This document shows, in pieces, positions 48,547 through 63,100 of a stretch of DNA of 64,000 nt; within the stretch, counting starts at the first letter, position 1; each line of letters opens with the position of its first letter. The position numbers and the translations under genes were made by a program. The stretch is from Lepidurus packardi (taxonomy: Eukaryota; Arthropoda; Branchiopoda; Notostraca; Triopsidae). Where the stretch lies: contig JAKZAN010000179.1 of NCBI GenBank assembly GCA_023053545.1, positions 17,713 to 81,712 of the forward strand. The letters are read 5' to 3'. Below the pieces are notes generated by a model, which was not told the DNA's origin, ran no database searches, and saw only the letters and a program-made list of their open reading frames with translations.

Positions 48547-50228
48547 GTAAAATCACAAGCATATTTCAACGTAATTTCAATGAAATTTCAGTGTAATTTC
48601 AATAAGATTTCGATGAAATTTCAGGTAAAATTACAAGCAAATTTCAAGGAAATTTCACTGAAATTTCAGGTAAAATCACAAGCATATTTCAACGTAATTT
48701 CAATGAAATTTCAGTGTAATTTCAATAAGATTTCGAGGAAATTTCAGTTAAAATTACAAGCAAATTTCAAGGAAATTTCATTGAAATTTCAGGTAAAATT
48801 ACAAGCATATTTTAACGAAATTTCAATGAAATTTCAGTGTAATTTCAATAAGATTTCGAGTAAATTTCAGGTAAAATTACAAGCAAATTTCAAGGAAATT
48901 TCATTGAAATTTCAGGTTAAATCACAAGCATGTTTCAACGAAATTTCAATGAAATTTCAGTGTAATTTCAATAAGATTTCGAGGAAATTTCAGGAAAAAT
49001 TACAAGCAAATTTCAAGGAAATTTCAATGAAATTTCAGGTAAAATCACAAGCATATTTCAACGTAATTTCAATGAAATTTCAGTGTAATTTCAATAAGAT
49101 TTCAAGGAAATTTCAGGACAAGCAAATTTCAATTAAATTTCACTGAAATTTTTGGCAAAATCACATGCATATTTCAACGTAATTTCAAGGAAATTTCAGT
49201 GTAATTTCAATAAGATTTCGAGGAAATTTCAGGTAAAATTACAAGCAAATTTCAAGGAAATTTCAAGGAAATTTCAGTGTAATTTCAATAAGATTTCTAG
49301 AAAATTTCAGGTAAAATTACAAGCAAATTTCAAGGAAATTTCACTGAAATTTCAGATAAAATCACAAGCATATTTCAACGTAATTTCAATGAAATTTCAG
49401 TGTAATTTCAATAAGATTTCGATGAAATTTCAGGTAAAATTACAAGCAAATTTCAAGGAAATTTCACTGAAATTTCAGGTAAAATCACAAGCATATTTCA
49501 ACGTAATTTCAATGAAATTTCAGTGTAATTTCAATAAGATTTCGAGGAAATTTCAGTTAAAATTACAAGCAAATTTCAAGGAAATTTCATTGAAATTTCA
49601 GGTAAAATTACAAGCATATTTTAACGAAATTTCAATGAAATTTCAGTGTAATTTCAATAAGATTTCGAGTAAATTTCAGGTAAAATTACAAGCAAATTTC
49701 AAGGAAATTTCATTGAAATTTCAGGTTAAATCACAAGCATGTTTCAACGAAATTTCAATGAAATTTCAGTGTAATTTCAATAAGATTTCGAGGAAATTTC
49801 AGGAAAAATTACAAGCAAATTTCAAGGAAATTTCAATGAAATTTCAGGTAAAATCACAAGCATATTTCAACGTAATTTCAATGAAATTTCAGTGTAATTT
49901 CAATAAGATTTCAAGGAAATTTCAGGACAAGCAAATTTCAATTAAATTTCACTGAAATTTTTGGCAAAATCACATGCATATTTCAACGTAATTTCAAGGA
50001 AATTTCAGTGTAATTTCAATAAGATTTCGAGGAAATTTCAGGTAAAATTACAAGCAAATTTCAAGGAAATTTCAAGGAAATTTCAGTGTAATTTCAATAA
50101 GATTTCTAGAAAATTTCAGGTAAAATTACAAGCAAATTTCAAGGAAATTTCACTGAAATTTCAGATAAAATCACAAGCATATTTCAACGTAATTTCAATG
50201 AAATTTCAGTGTAATTTCAATAAGATTT
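48547..50228. repeat. 809-bp tandem duplication in satellite B
   Basis: AATAAGATTTCGATGAAATT at 48601 recurs at 49410. The rare phrase TTTTTGGCAAAATCACATGC occurs just after 49145 and 809 bp later. The match starts near 48547/49356 (GGTAAAATC versus GATAAAATC on the left) and ends at 50229, where CGAGG replaces CGATG. The copies look near-identical. Confidence 0.85.
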
Positions 50229-53200
50229 CGAGGAAATTTCAGGTAAAATTACAAGCAAATTTCAAGGAAATTTCATTGAAATTTCAGGTAAAATTACAAG
50301 CATATTTCAACGAAACTTCAATGAAATTTCAGTGTAATTTCAATAAGATTTCGAGGAAATTTCAGGTAAAATTACAAGCAAATTTCAAGGAAATTTCATT
50401 GAAATTTCAGGTAAAATTACAAGCATATTTCAACGAAATTTCAATGAAATTTCAGTGTAATTTCAATAAGATTTCGAGAAAATTTCAGGTAAAATTACAA
50501 GCAAATCTCAAGGAAATTTCAGGTAAAATTACAAGCAAATTTCAAGGAAATTTCCTTGAAATTTCAGGTAAAATCACAAGCATATTTCAACCAAATTTCA
50601 ATGAAATTTCAATGTAATTTCAATAAGATTTCGAGGAAATTTCAGTTAAAATTACAAGCCAATTTCAAGGAAATTTCATTGAAATTTCAGGTAAAATTAC
50701 AAGCATATTTCAACGAAATTTCAATGAAATTTCAGTGTAATTTCAATAAGATTTCGAGTAAATTTCAGGTAAAATTACAAGCAAATTTCAAGGAAATTTC
50801 ATTGAAATTTCAGGTTAAATCACAAGCATGTTTCAACGAAATTTCAATGAAATTTCAGTGTAATTTCAATAAGATTTCGAGGAAATTTCAGGAAAAATTA
50901 CAAGAAAATTTCAAGGAAATTTCATTGAAATTTCAGGTAAAATCACAAGCATACTTCAACGTAATTTCAATGAAATTTCAGTGTAATTTCAATAAGATTT
51001 CAAGGAAATTTCAGGACAAGCAAATTTCAAGGAAATTTCACTGAAATTTTTGGAAAAATCACAAGCATATTTCAACGTAATTTCAAGGAAATTTCAGTGT
51101 AATTTCAATAAGATTTCGAGGAAATTTCAGGTAAAATTACAAGCAAATTTCAAGGAAATTTCACTGAAATTTCAGGTAAAATTACAAGCATATTTCAACG
51201 AAATTTCAATGAAATTTCAGTGTAATTTCAATAAGATTTCGAGAAAATTTCAGGTAAAATTACAAGCAAATTTCAAGGAAATTTCAGGTAAAATTACAAG
51301 CAAATTTCAAGGAAATTTCATTGAAATTTCAGGTAAAATCACAAGCATATTTCAACGTAATTTCAATGAAATTTCAGTGTAATTTCAATAAGATTTCGAG
51401 GAAATTTCAGGTAAAATTACAAGCAAATTTCAAGGAAATTTCATTGAAATTTCAGGTAAAATCACAAGCATATTTCAACGTAATTTCAATGAAATTTCAG
51501 TGTAATTTTAATAAGATTTCGAGGAAATTTCAGGTAAAAGTACAAGCAAATTTCAAGGAAATTTCACTAAAATTTCAGGTAAAATCACAAGCATGTTTCA
51601 ACGAAATTTCAATGAAATTTCAGTGTAATTTCAATAAGATTTCGAAAAAATTTCAGTTAAAATTACAAGCAAATTTCAAGGAAATTTCATTGAAATTTCA
51701 GGTAAAATTACAAGCATATTTCAACGAAATTTCAATGAAATTTCAGTGTAATTTCAATAAGATTTCGAGGAAATTTCAGGTAAAATTACAAGCAAATTTC
51801 AAGGAAATTTCACTGAAATTTTAGGTAAAATCACAAGCATATTTCAACGTAATTTCAATGAAATTTCAGTGTAATTTCAATAAGATTTCGAGGAAATTTC
51901 AGGTAAAATTACAAGCAAATTTCAAGGAAATTTCACTAAAATTTCAGGTAAAATCACAAGCATGTTTCAACGAAATTTCAATGAAATTTCAATGTAATTT
52001 AAATAAGATTTCGAGGAATTTTCGGGTAAAATTACAAGCAAATTTCAAGGAAATTTCATTAATATTTCAGGTAAAATCACAAGCATATTTCAACGTAATT
52101 TCAATGAAATTTCAGTGTAATTTCAATAAGATTTCGAGGAAATTTCAGGTAAAATTACAAGCAAATTTCAAGGAAATTTCACTGAAATTTCAGGTAAAAT
52201 CACAAGCATATTTCAACGTAATTTCAATGAAATTTCAGTGTAATTTCAAAAAGATTTCGAGGAAATTTCAGGAAAAATTACAAGCAAATTTCAAGGAAAT
52301 TTCATTGAAATTTCAGCTAAAATCACAAGCATATTTCAACGTAATTTCAATGAAATTTCAGTGTAATTTCAATAAGATTTCAAGGAAATTTCAGGACAAG
52401 CAAATTTCAAGGAAATTTCACTGAAATTTTAGGTAAAATCACAAGCATATTTCAACGTAATTTCAAGGAAATTTCAGTGTAATTTCAATAAGATTTCGAG
52501 GAAATTTCAGGTAAAATTACAAGCAAATTTCAAGGAAATTTCACTGAAATTTCAGGTAAAATCACAAGCATTTTTCAACGAAATTTCAATGAAATTTCAG
52601 TGTAATTTCAATAAGATTTCGAAGAAATTTCAGTTAAAATTACAAGCAAATTTCAAGGAAATTTCAATGAAATTTCAGTGTAATTTCAATAAGATTTCTA
52701 GAAAATTTCAGGTAAAATTACAAGCAAATTTCAAGGAAATTTCAGGTCAAATTACAAGCAAATTTCAATGAAATTTAACTGAAATTTCAGGTAAAATCAC
52801 AAGCATATTTCAACGTAATTTCAATGAAATTTCAGTGTAATTTCAATAAGATTTCGAGGAAATTTCAGGTAAAATTACAAGCAAATTTCAAGGAAATTTC
52901 ATTGAAATTTCAGGTAAAATCACAAGCATATTTCAACGTAATTTCAATGAAATTTCAGTGTAATTTTAATAAGATTTCGAGGAAATTTCAGGTAAAAGTA
53001 CAAGCAAATTTCAAGGAAATTTCACTAAAATTTCAGGTAAAATCACAAGCATGTTTCAACGAAATTTCAATGAAATTTCAGTGTAATTTCAATAAGATTT
53101 CGAAAAAATTTCAGTTAAAATTACAAGCAAATTTCAAGGAAATTTCATTGAAATTTCAGGTAAAATTAAAAGCATATTTCAACGAAATTTCAATGAAATT

Positions 53201-56200
53201 TCAGTGTAATTTCAATAAGATTTCGAGGAAATTTCAGGTAAAATTACAAGCAAATTTCAAGGAAATTTCACTGAAATTTTAGGTAAAATCACAAGCATAT
53301 TTCAACGTAATTTCAATGAAATTTCAGTGTAATTTCAATAAGATTTCGAGGAAATTTCAGGTAAAATTACAAGCAAATTTCAAGGAAATTTCACTAAAAT
53401 TTCAGGTAAAATCACAAGCATGTTTCAACGAAATTTCAATGAAATTCCAATGTAATTTCAATATGATTTCGAGGAATTTTCGGGTAAAATTACAAGCAAA
53501 TTTCAAGGAAATTTCATTGATATTTCAGGTAAAATCACAAGCATATTTCAACGTAATTTCAATGAAATTTCAGTGTAATTTCAATAAGATTTCGAGGAAA
53601 TTTCAGGTAAAATTACAAGCAAATTTCAAGGAAATTTCACTGAAATTTCAGGTAAAATCACAAGCATATTTCAACGTAATTTCAATGAAATTTCAGTGTA
53701 ATTTCAATAAGATTTCGAGGAAATTTCAGGAAAAATTACAAGCAAATTTCAAGGAAATTTCATTGAAATTTCAGCTAAAATCACAAGCATATTTCAACGT
53801 AATTTCAATGAAATTTCAGTGTAATTTCAATAAGATTTCAAGGAAATTTCAGGACAAGCAAATTTCAAGGAAATTTCACTGAAATTTTAGGTAAAATCAA
53901 AAGCATATTTCAACGTAATTTCAAGGAAATTTCAGTGTAATTTCAATAAGATTTCGAGGAAATTTCAGGTAAAATTACAAGCAAATTTCAAGGAAATTTC
54001 ACTGAAATTTCAGGTAAAATCACAAGCATTTTTCAACGAAATTTCAATGAAATTTCAGTGTAATTTCAATAAGATTTCGAGGAAATTTCAGGTAAAATTA
54101 CAAGCATATTTCAACAAAATTTCAATGAAATTTCAGTGTAATTTCAATAAGATTTCGAGAAAATTTCAGGTAAAATTACAAGCAAATCTCAAGGAAATTT
54201 CAAGTAAAATTACAAGCAAATTTCAAGGAAATTTCATTGAAATTTCAGGTAAAATCACAAGCATATTTCAACGTAATTTCAATGAAATTTCAGTGTAATT
54301 TCAATAAGATTTCAAGGAAATTTCAGGACAAGCAAATTTCAAGGAAATTTCACTGAAATTTCAGTGTAATTTCAATAAGATTTCGAAGAAATTTCAGTTA
54401 AAATGACAAGCAAATTTCAAGGAAATTTCAATGAAACTTCAGTGTAATTTCAAAAAGATTTCTAGAAAATTTCAGGTAAAATTACAAGCAAATTTCAAGG
54501 AAATTTCAGGTCAAATTACAAGCAAATTCAAGGAAATTTCACTGAAATTTCAGGTAAAATCACAAGCATATTTCAACGTAATTTCAATGAAATTTCAGTG
54601 TAATTTCAATAAGATTTCGAGGAAATTTCAGGTAAAATTACAAGCAAATTTCAAGGAAATTTCATTGAAATTTCAGGTAAAATCACAAGCATATTTCAAC
54701 GTAATTTCAATGAAATTTCAGTGTAATTTTAATAAGATTTCGAGGAAATTTCAGGTAAAAGTACAAGCAAATTTCAAGGAAATTTCACTAAAATTTCAGG
54801 TAAAATCACAAGCATATTTCAACGTAATTTCAATGAAATTTCAGTGTAATTTCAATAAGATTTCAAGGAAATTTCAGGACAAGCAAATTTCAAGGAAATT
54901 TCACTGAAATTTTAGGTAAAATCACAAGCATATTTCAACGTAATTTCAAGGAAATTTCAGTGTAATTTCAATAAGATTTCGAGGAAATTTCAGGTAAAAT
55001 TACAAGCAAATTTCAAGGAAATTTCATTGAAATTTCAGTTAAAATCACAAGCATATTTCAACGTAATTTCAATGAAATTTCAGTGTAATTTCAATAAGAT
55101 TTCAAGGAAATTTCAGGACAAGCAAATTTCAAGGAAATTTCACTGAAATTTTAGGCAAAATCACAAGCATATTTCAACGTAATTTCAAGGAAATTTCAGT
55201 GTAATTTCAATAAGATTTCGAGGAAATTTCAGGTAAAATTACAAGCAAATTTCAAGGAAATTTCACTGAAATTTCAGTGTAATTTCAATAAGATTTCGAA
55301 GAAATTTCAGTTAAAATTACAAGCAAATCTCAAGGAAATTTCAAGTAAAATTACAAGCAAATTTCAAGGAAATTTCATTGAAATTTCAGGTAAAATCACA
55401 AGCATATTTCAACGTAATTTCAATGAAATTTCAATGTAATTTGAATAAGATTTCGAGGAATTTTCGGGTAAAATTACAAGCAAATTTCAAGGAAATTTCA
55501 CTGAAATTTCAGGTAAAATCACAAGCATATTTCAACGTAATTTCAATGAAATTTCAGTGTAATTTCAATAAGATTTCGAGGAAATTTCAGGAAAAATTAC
55601 AAGCAAATTTCAAGGAAATTTCATTGAAATTTCAGGTAAAATCACAAGCATATTTCAACGTAATTTCAATGAAATTTCAGTGTAATTTCAATAAGATTTC
55701 AAGGAAATTTCAGGACAAGCAAATTTCAAGGAAATTTCACTGAAATTTCAGTGTAATTTCAATAAGATTTCGAAGAAATTTCGGTTAAAATTACAAGCAA
55801 ATTTCAAGGAAATTTCAATGAAATTTCAGTGTAATTTCAATAAGATTTCAAGGAAATTTCAGGACAAGCAAATTTCAAGGAAATTTCACTGAAATTTTAG
55901 ATAAAATCACAAGCATATTTCAACGTAATTTCAAGGAAATTTCAGTGTAATTTCAATAAGATTTCGAATAAATTTCAGGTAAAATTACAAGCAAATTTCA
56001 AGGAAATTTCACTGAAATTTCAGGTAAAGTCACAAGCATTTTTCAACGAAATTTCAATGAAATTTCAGTGTAATTTCAATAAGATTTCGAGGAAATTTCA
56101 GGTAAAATTACAAGCAAATTTCAAGGAAATTTCATTGAAATTTCAGGTAAAATTACAAGTATATTTCAACGAAATTTCAATGAAATTTCAGTGTAATTTC

Positions 56201-56559
56201 AATAAGATTTCGAAAAAATTTCAGTTAAAATTACAAGCAAATTTCAAGGAAATTTCATTGAAATTTCAGGTAAAATTACAAGCAAATTTCAAGGAAATTT
56301 CACTGAAATTTCAGGTAAAATCACAAGCATATTTCAACGTAATTTCAATGAAATTTCAGTGTAATTTCAATAAGATTTCGAGGAAATTTCAGGAAAAATT
56401 ACAAGCAAATTTCAAGGAAATTTCATTGAAATTTCAGGTAAAATCACAAGCATATTTCAACGTAATTTCAATGAAATTTCAGTGTAATTTCAATAAGATT
56501 TCAAGGAAATTTCAGGACAAGCAAATTTCAAGGAAATTTCACTGAAATTTTAGGCAAAA

Positions 56560-59500
56560 TCACAAGCATATTTCAACGTAATTTCAAGGAAATTTCAGTG
56601 TAATTTCAATAAGATTTCGAGGAAATTTCAGGTAAAATTACAAGCAAATTTCAAGGAAATTTCACTGAAATTTCAGGTAAAATCACAAGCATTTTTCAAC
56701 GAAATTTCAATGAAATTTCAGTGTAATTTCAATAAGATTTCGAGGAAATTTCAGGTAAAATTACAAGCAAATTTCAAGGAAATTTCATTGAAATTTCAGG
56801 TAAAATTACAAGCATATTTCAACGAAATTTCAATGAAATTTCAGTGTATATTCAATAAGATTTCGAGAAAATTTCAGTTAAAATTACAAGCAAATCTCAA
56901 GGAAATTTCAAGTAAAATTACAAGCAAATTTCAAGGAAATTTCATTGAAATTTCAGGTAAAATCACAAGCATATTTCAACGTAATTTCAATGAAATTTCA
57001 ATGTAATTTCAATAAGATTTCGAGGAATTTTCGGGTAAAATTACAAGCAAATTTCAAGGAAATTTCACTGAAATTTCAGGTAAAATCACAAGCATATTTC
57101 AACGTAATTTCAATGAAATTTGAGTGTAATTTCAATAAGATTTCGAGGAAATTTCAGGAAAAATTACAAGCAAATTTCAAGGAAATTTCATTGAAATTTC
57201 AGGTAAAATCACAAGCATATTTCAACGTAATTTCAATGAAATTTCAGTGTAATTTCAATAAGATTTCAAGGAAATTTCAGGACAAGCAAATTTCAAGGAA
57301 ATTTCACTGAAATTTTAGGCAAAATCACAAGCATATTTCAACGTAACTTCAAGGAAATTTCAGTGTAATTTCAATAAGATTTCGAGGAAATTTCAGGTAA
57401 AATTTCAAGCAAATTTCAAGGAAATTTCACTGAAATTTCATTGTAATTTCAATAAGATTTCGAAGAAATTTCAGTTAAAATTACAAGCAAATTTCAAGGA
57501 AATTTCAATGAAATTTCAGTGTAATTTCAATAAGATTTCTAGAAAATTTCAGGTAAAATTACAAGCAAATTTCAAGGAAATTTCAGGTCAAATTACAAGC
57601 AAATTTCAAGGAAATTTCACTGAAATTTCAGGTAAAATCACAAGCATATTTCAACGTAATTTCAATGAAATTTCAATGTAATTTCAATAAGATTTCGAGG
57701 AAATTTCAATTAAAATTACAAGCAAATTTCAAGGAAATTTCATTGAAATTTCAGGTAAAATCACAAGCATATTTGAACGTAATTTCAATGAAATTTCAGT
57801 TTAATTTTAATAAGATTTCGAGGAAATTTCAGGTAAAAGTACAAGCAAATTTCAAGGAAATTTCACTAAAATTTCAGGTAAAATCACAAGCATGTTTCAA
57901 CGAAATTTCAATGAAATTTCAGTGTAATTTCAATAAGATTTCGAAAAAATTTCAGTTAAAATTACAAGCAAATTTCAAGGAAATTTCATTGAAATTTCAG
58001 GTAAAATTACAAGCATATTTCAACGTAATTTCAATGAAATTTCAGTGTAATTTCAATAAGATTTCGAGGAAATTTCAGGAAAAATTACAAGCAAATTTCA
58101 AGGAAATTTCATTGAAATTTCAGGTAAAATCACAAGCATATTTCAACGTAATTTCAATGAAATTTCAGTGTAATTTCAATAAGATTTCGAGGAAATTTCA
58201 GTTAAAATTACAAGCAAATTTCAAGGAAATTTCATTGAAATTTCAGGTAAAATTACAAGCATATTTCAACGAAATTTCAATGAAATTTTAATTAAAATCA
58301 CAAGCATATTTCAACGTAATTTCAATGAAATTTCAGTGTAATTTCAATAAGATTTCGACGAAATTTCAGGAAAAATTACAAGCAAATTTCAAGGAAATTT
58401 CATTGAAATTTCAGCTAAAATCACAAGCATATTTCAACGTAATTTCAATGAAATTTCAGTGTAATTTCAATAAGATTTCAAAGAAATTTCAGGACAAGCA
58501 AATTTCAAGGAAATTTCACTGAAATTTTAGGTAAAATCACAAGCATATTTCAACGTAATTTCAAGGAAATTTCAGTGTAATTTCAATAAGATTTCGAGGA
58601 AATTTCAGGTAAAATTACAAGCAAATTTCAAGGAAATTTCACTGAAATTTCAGGTAAAATCACAAGCATTTTTCAACGAAATTTCAATGAAATTTCAGTG
58701 TAATTTCAATAAGATTTCGAGGAAATTTCAGGTAAAATTACAAGCAAATTTCAAGGAAATTTCATTGAAATTTCAGGTAAAATTACAAGCATATTTCAAC
58801 GAAATTTCAATGAAATTTCAGTGTATATTCAATAAGATTTCGAGAAAATTTCAGTTAAAATTACAAGCAAATCTCAAGGAAATTTCAAGTAAAATTACAA
58901 GCAAATTTCAAGGAAATTTCATTGAAATTTCAGGTAAAATCACAAGCATATTTCAACGTAATTTCAATGAAATTTCAATGTAATTTCAATGAGATTTCGA
59001 GGAATTTTCGGGTAAAATTACAAGCAAATTTCAAGGAAATTTCACTGAAATTTCAGGTAAAATCACAAGCATATTTCAACGTAATTTCAATGAAATTTGA
59101 GTGTAATTTCAATAAGATTTCGAGGAAATTTCAGGAAAAATTACAAGCAAATTTCAAGGAAATTTCATTGAAATTTCAGGTAAAATCACAAGCATATTTC
59201 AACGTAATTTCAATGAAATTTCAGTGTAATTTCAATAAGATTTCAAGGAAATTTCAGGACAAGCAAATTTCAAGGAAATTTCACTGAAATTTTAGGCAAA
59301 ATCACAAGCATATTTCAACGTAATTTCAAGGAAATTTCAGTGTAATTTCAATAAGATTTCGAGGAAATTTCAGGTAAAATTTCAAGCAAATTTCAAGGAA
59401 ATTTCACTGAAATTTCATTGTAATTTCAATAAGATTTCGAAGAAATTTCAGTTAAAATTACAAGCAAATTTCAAGGAAATTTCAATGAAATTTCAGTGTA

Positions 59501-60000
59501 ATTTCAATAAGATTTCTAGAAAATTTCAGGTAAAATTACAAGCAAATTTCAAGGAAATTTCAGGTCAAATTACAAGCAAATTTCAAGGAAATTTCACTGA
59601 AATTTCAGGTAAAATCACAAGCATATTTCAACGTAATTTCAATGAAATTTCAATGTAATTTCAATAAGATTTCGAGGAAATTTCAGGTAAAATTACAAGC
59701 AAATTTCAAGGAAATTTCATTGAAATTTCAGGTAAAATCACAAGCATATTTCAACGTAATTTCAATGAAATTTCAGTTTAATTTTAATAAGATTTCGAGG
59801 AAATTTCAGGTAAAAGTACAAGCAAATTTCAAGGAAATTTCACTAAAATTTCAGGTAAAATCACAAGCATGTTTCAACGAAATTTCAATGAAATTTCAGT
59901 GTAATTTCAATAAGATTTCGAAAAAATTTCAGTTAAAATTACAAGCAAATTTCAAGGAAATTTCATTGAAATTTCAGGTAAAATTACAAGCATATTTCAA
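56560..60000. repeat. ~1.46-kb satellite B block repeated at 1,977 bp
   Basis: The rare variant TCAGTGTATATTCAATAAG occurs at 56841 and 58818, and the TTTGAGTGTAATTTC variant near 57120 and 59097. The blocks stay collinear to about 58020/59997 with scattered substitutions. Part of the same block (from 61934, through about 62860) occurs a third time, 2,837 bp after the second. Confidence 0.82.
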
Positions 60001-60159
60001 CGAAATTTCAATGAAATTTTAGGTAAAATCACAAGCATATTTCAACGTAATTTCAATGAAATTTCAGTGTAATTTCAATAAGATTTCGAGGAAATTTCAG
60101 GAAAAATTACAAGCAAATTTCAAGGAAATTTCATTGAAATTTCAGGTAAAATCACAAGC

Positions 60160-63100
60160 ATATTTCAACGTAATTTCAATGAAATTTCAGTGTAATTTCA
60201 ATAAGATTTCGAGGAAATTTCAGGAAAAATTACAAGCAAATTTCAAGGAAATTTCATTGAAATTTCAGCTAAAATCACAAGCATATTTCAACGTAATTTC
60301 AATGAAATTTCAGTGTAATTTCAATAAGATTTCAAGGAAATTTCAGGACAAGCAAATTTCAAGGAAATTTCACTGAAATTTTAGTGTAATTTCAATAAGA
60401 TTTCTAGAAAATTTCAGGTAAAATTACAAGCAAATTTCAAGGAAATTTCAGGTCAAATTACAAGCAAATTTCAAGGAAATTTCACTGAAATTTCAGGTAA
60501 AATCACAAGCATATTTCAACGTAATTTCAATGAAATTTCAGTGTAATTTTAATAAGATTTCGAGGAAATTTCAGGTAAAAGTACAAGCAAATTTCAAGGA
60601 AATTTCACTAAAATTTCAGGTAAAATCACAAGCATGTTTCAACGAAATTTCAATGAAATATTCAGTGTAATTTCAGTAAGATTTCGAAAAAATTTCAGTT
60701 AAAATTACAAGCAAATTTCAAGGAAATTTCATTGAAATTTCAGGTAAAATTACAAGCATATTTCAACGAAATTTCAATGAAATTTTAGGTAAAATCACAA
60801 GCATATTTCAACGTAATTTCAATGAAATTTCAGTGAAATTTCAATAAGATTTCGAGGAAATTTCAGGAAAAATTACAAGCAAATTTCAAGGAAATTTCAT
60901 TGAAATTTCAGCTAAAATAACAAGCATATTTCAACGTAATTTCAATGAAATTTCAGTGTAATTTCAATAAGATTTCAAGGAAATTTCAGGACAAGCAAAT
61001 TTCAAGGAAATTTCACTGAAATTTTAGGTAAAATCACAAGCATATTTCAACGTAATTTCAAGGAAATTTCAGTGTAATTTCAATAAGATTTCGAGGAAAT
61101 TTCAGGTAAAATTACAAGCAAATTTCAAGGAAATTTCACTGAAATTTCAGGTAAAATCACAAGCATTTTTCAACGAAATTTCAATGAAATTTCAGTGTAA
61201 TTTCAATAAGATTTCGAGGAAATTTCAGGTAAAATTACAAGCAAATTTCAAGGAAATTTCATTGAAATTTCAGGTAAAATTACAAGCATATTTCAACGAA
61301 ATTTCAATGAAATTTCAGTGTAATTTCAATAAGATTTCGAGAAAATTTCAGGTAAAATTACAAGCAAATCTCAAGGAAATTTCAAGTAAAATTACAAGCA
61401 AATTTCAAGGAAATTTCATTGAAATTTCAGATAAAATCACAAGCATATTTCAACGTAATTTCAATAAGATTTCGAAGAATTTTCAGGTAAAATTACAAGC
61501 AAATTTCAAGGAAATTTCACTGAAATTTTAGGTAAAATCACAAGCATATTTCAACGTAATTTCAATGAAATTTCAGTGTAATTTCAATAAGATTTCGAGG
61601 AAATTTCAGGTAAAATTACAAGCAAATTTCAAGGAAATTTCACTGAAATTTCAGGTAAAATCACAAGCATATTTCAACGTAATTTCAATGAAATTTCAGT
61701 GTAATTTCAATAAGATTTCGAGGAAATTTCAGGAAAAATTACAAGCAAATTTCAAGGAAATTTCATTGAAATTTCAGGTAAAATCACAAGCATATTTCAA
61801 CGTAATTTCAATGAAATTTCAGTGTAATTTCAATAAGATTTCAAGGAAATTTCAGGACAAGCAAATTTCAAGGAAATTTCACTGAAATTTTAGGTAAAAT
61901 CAAAAGCATATTTCAACGTAATTTCAATGAAATTTGAGTGTAATTTCAATAAGATTTCGAGGAAATTTCAGGAAAAATTACAAGCAAATTTCAAGGAAAT
62001 TTCATTGAAATTTCAGGTAAAATCACAAGCATATTTCAACGTAATTTCAATGAAATTTCAGTGTAATTTCAATAAGATTTCAAGGAAATTTCAGGACAAG
62101 CAAATTTCAAGGAAATTTCACTGAAATTTTAGGCAAAATCACAAGCATATTTCAACGTAATTTCAAGGAAATTTCAGTGTAATTTCAATAAGATTTCGAG
62201 GAAATTTCAGGTAAAATTTCAAGCAAATTTCAAGGAAATTTCACTGAAATTTCATTGTAATTTCAATAAGATTTCGAAGAAATTTCAGTTAAAATTACAA
62301 GCAAATTTCAAGGAAATTTCAATGAAATTTCAGTGTAATTTCAATAAGATTTCTAGAAAATTTCAGGTAAAATTACAAGCAAATTTCAAGGAAATTTCAG
62401 GTCAAATTACAAGCAAATTTCAAGGAAATTTCACTGAAATTTCAGGTAAAATCACAAGCATATTTCAACGTAATTTCAATGAAATTTCAATGTAATTTCA
62501 ATAAGATTTCGAGGAAATTTCAGGTAAAATTACAAGCAAATTTCAAGGAAATTTCATTGAAATTTCAGGTAAAATCACAAGCATATTTCAACGTAATTTC
62601 AATGAAATTTCAGTTTAATTTTAATAAGATTTCGAGGAAATTTCAGGTAAAAGTACAAGCAAATTTCAAGGAAATTTCACTAAAATTTCAGGTAAAATCA
62701 CAAGCATGTTTCAACGAAATTTCAATGAAATTTCAGTGTAATTTCAATAAGATTTCGAAAAAATTTCAGTTAAAATTACAAGCAAATTTCAAGGAAATTT
62801 CATTGAAATTTCAGGTAAAATTACAAGCATATTTCAACGAAATTTCAATGAAATTTTAGGTAAAATCACAAGCATATTTCAACGTAATTTCAATGAAATT
62901 TCAGTGTAATTTCAATAAGATTTCGAGGAAATTTCAGGAAAAATTACAAGCAAATTTCAAGGAAATTTCATTGAAATTTCAGCTAAAATCACAAGCATAT
63001 TTCAACGTAATTTCAATGAAATTTCAGTGTAATTTCAATAAGATTTCAAGGAAATTTCAGGACAAGCAAATTTCAAGGAAATTTCACTGAAATTTTAGTG

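Noticed and set aside
38037-63090. Long plus-strand open frames in satellite B (up to 326 codons) encoding a KFQVKLQANFKEISLKFQ-like repeat protein
   Set aside because: The period of 123 bp is 41 codons, so absence of a stop in one monomer opens whole arrays. Frames start and stop wherever variants happen to fall, reading frame changes between arrays at the 7-nt deletion, and no flanking promoter, intron or signal is visible. Transcript or peptide evidence would be needed to revive this.
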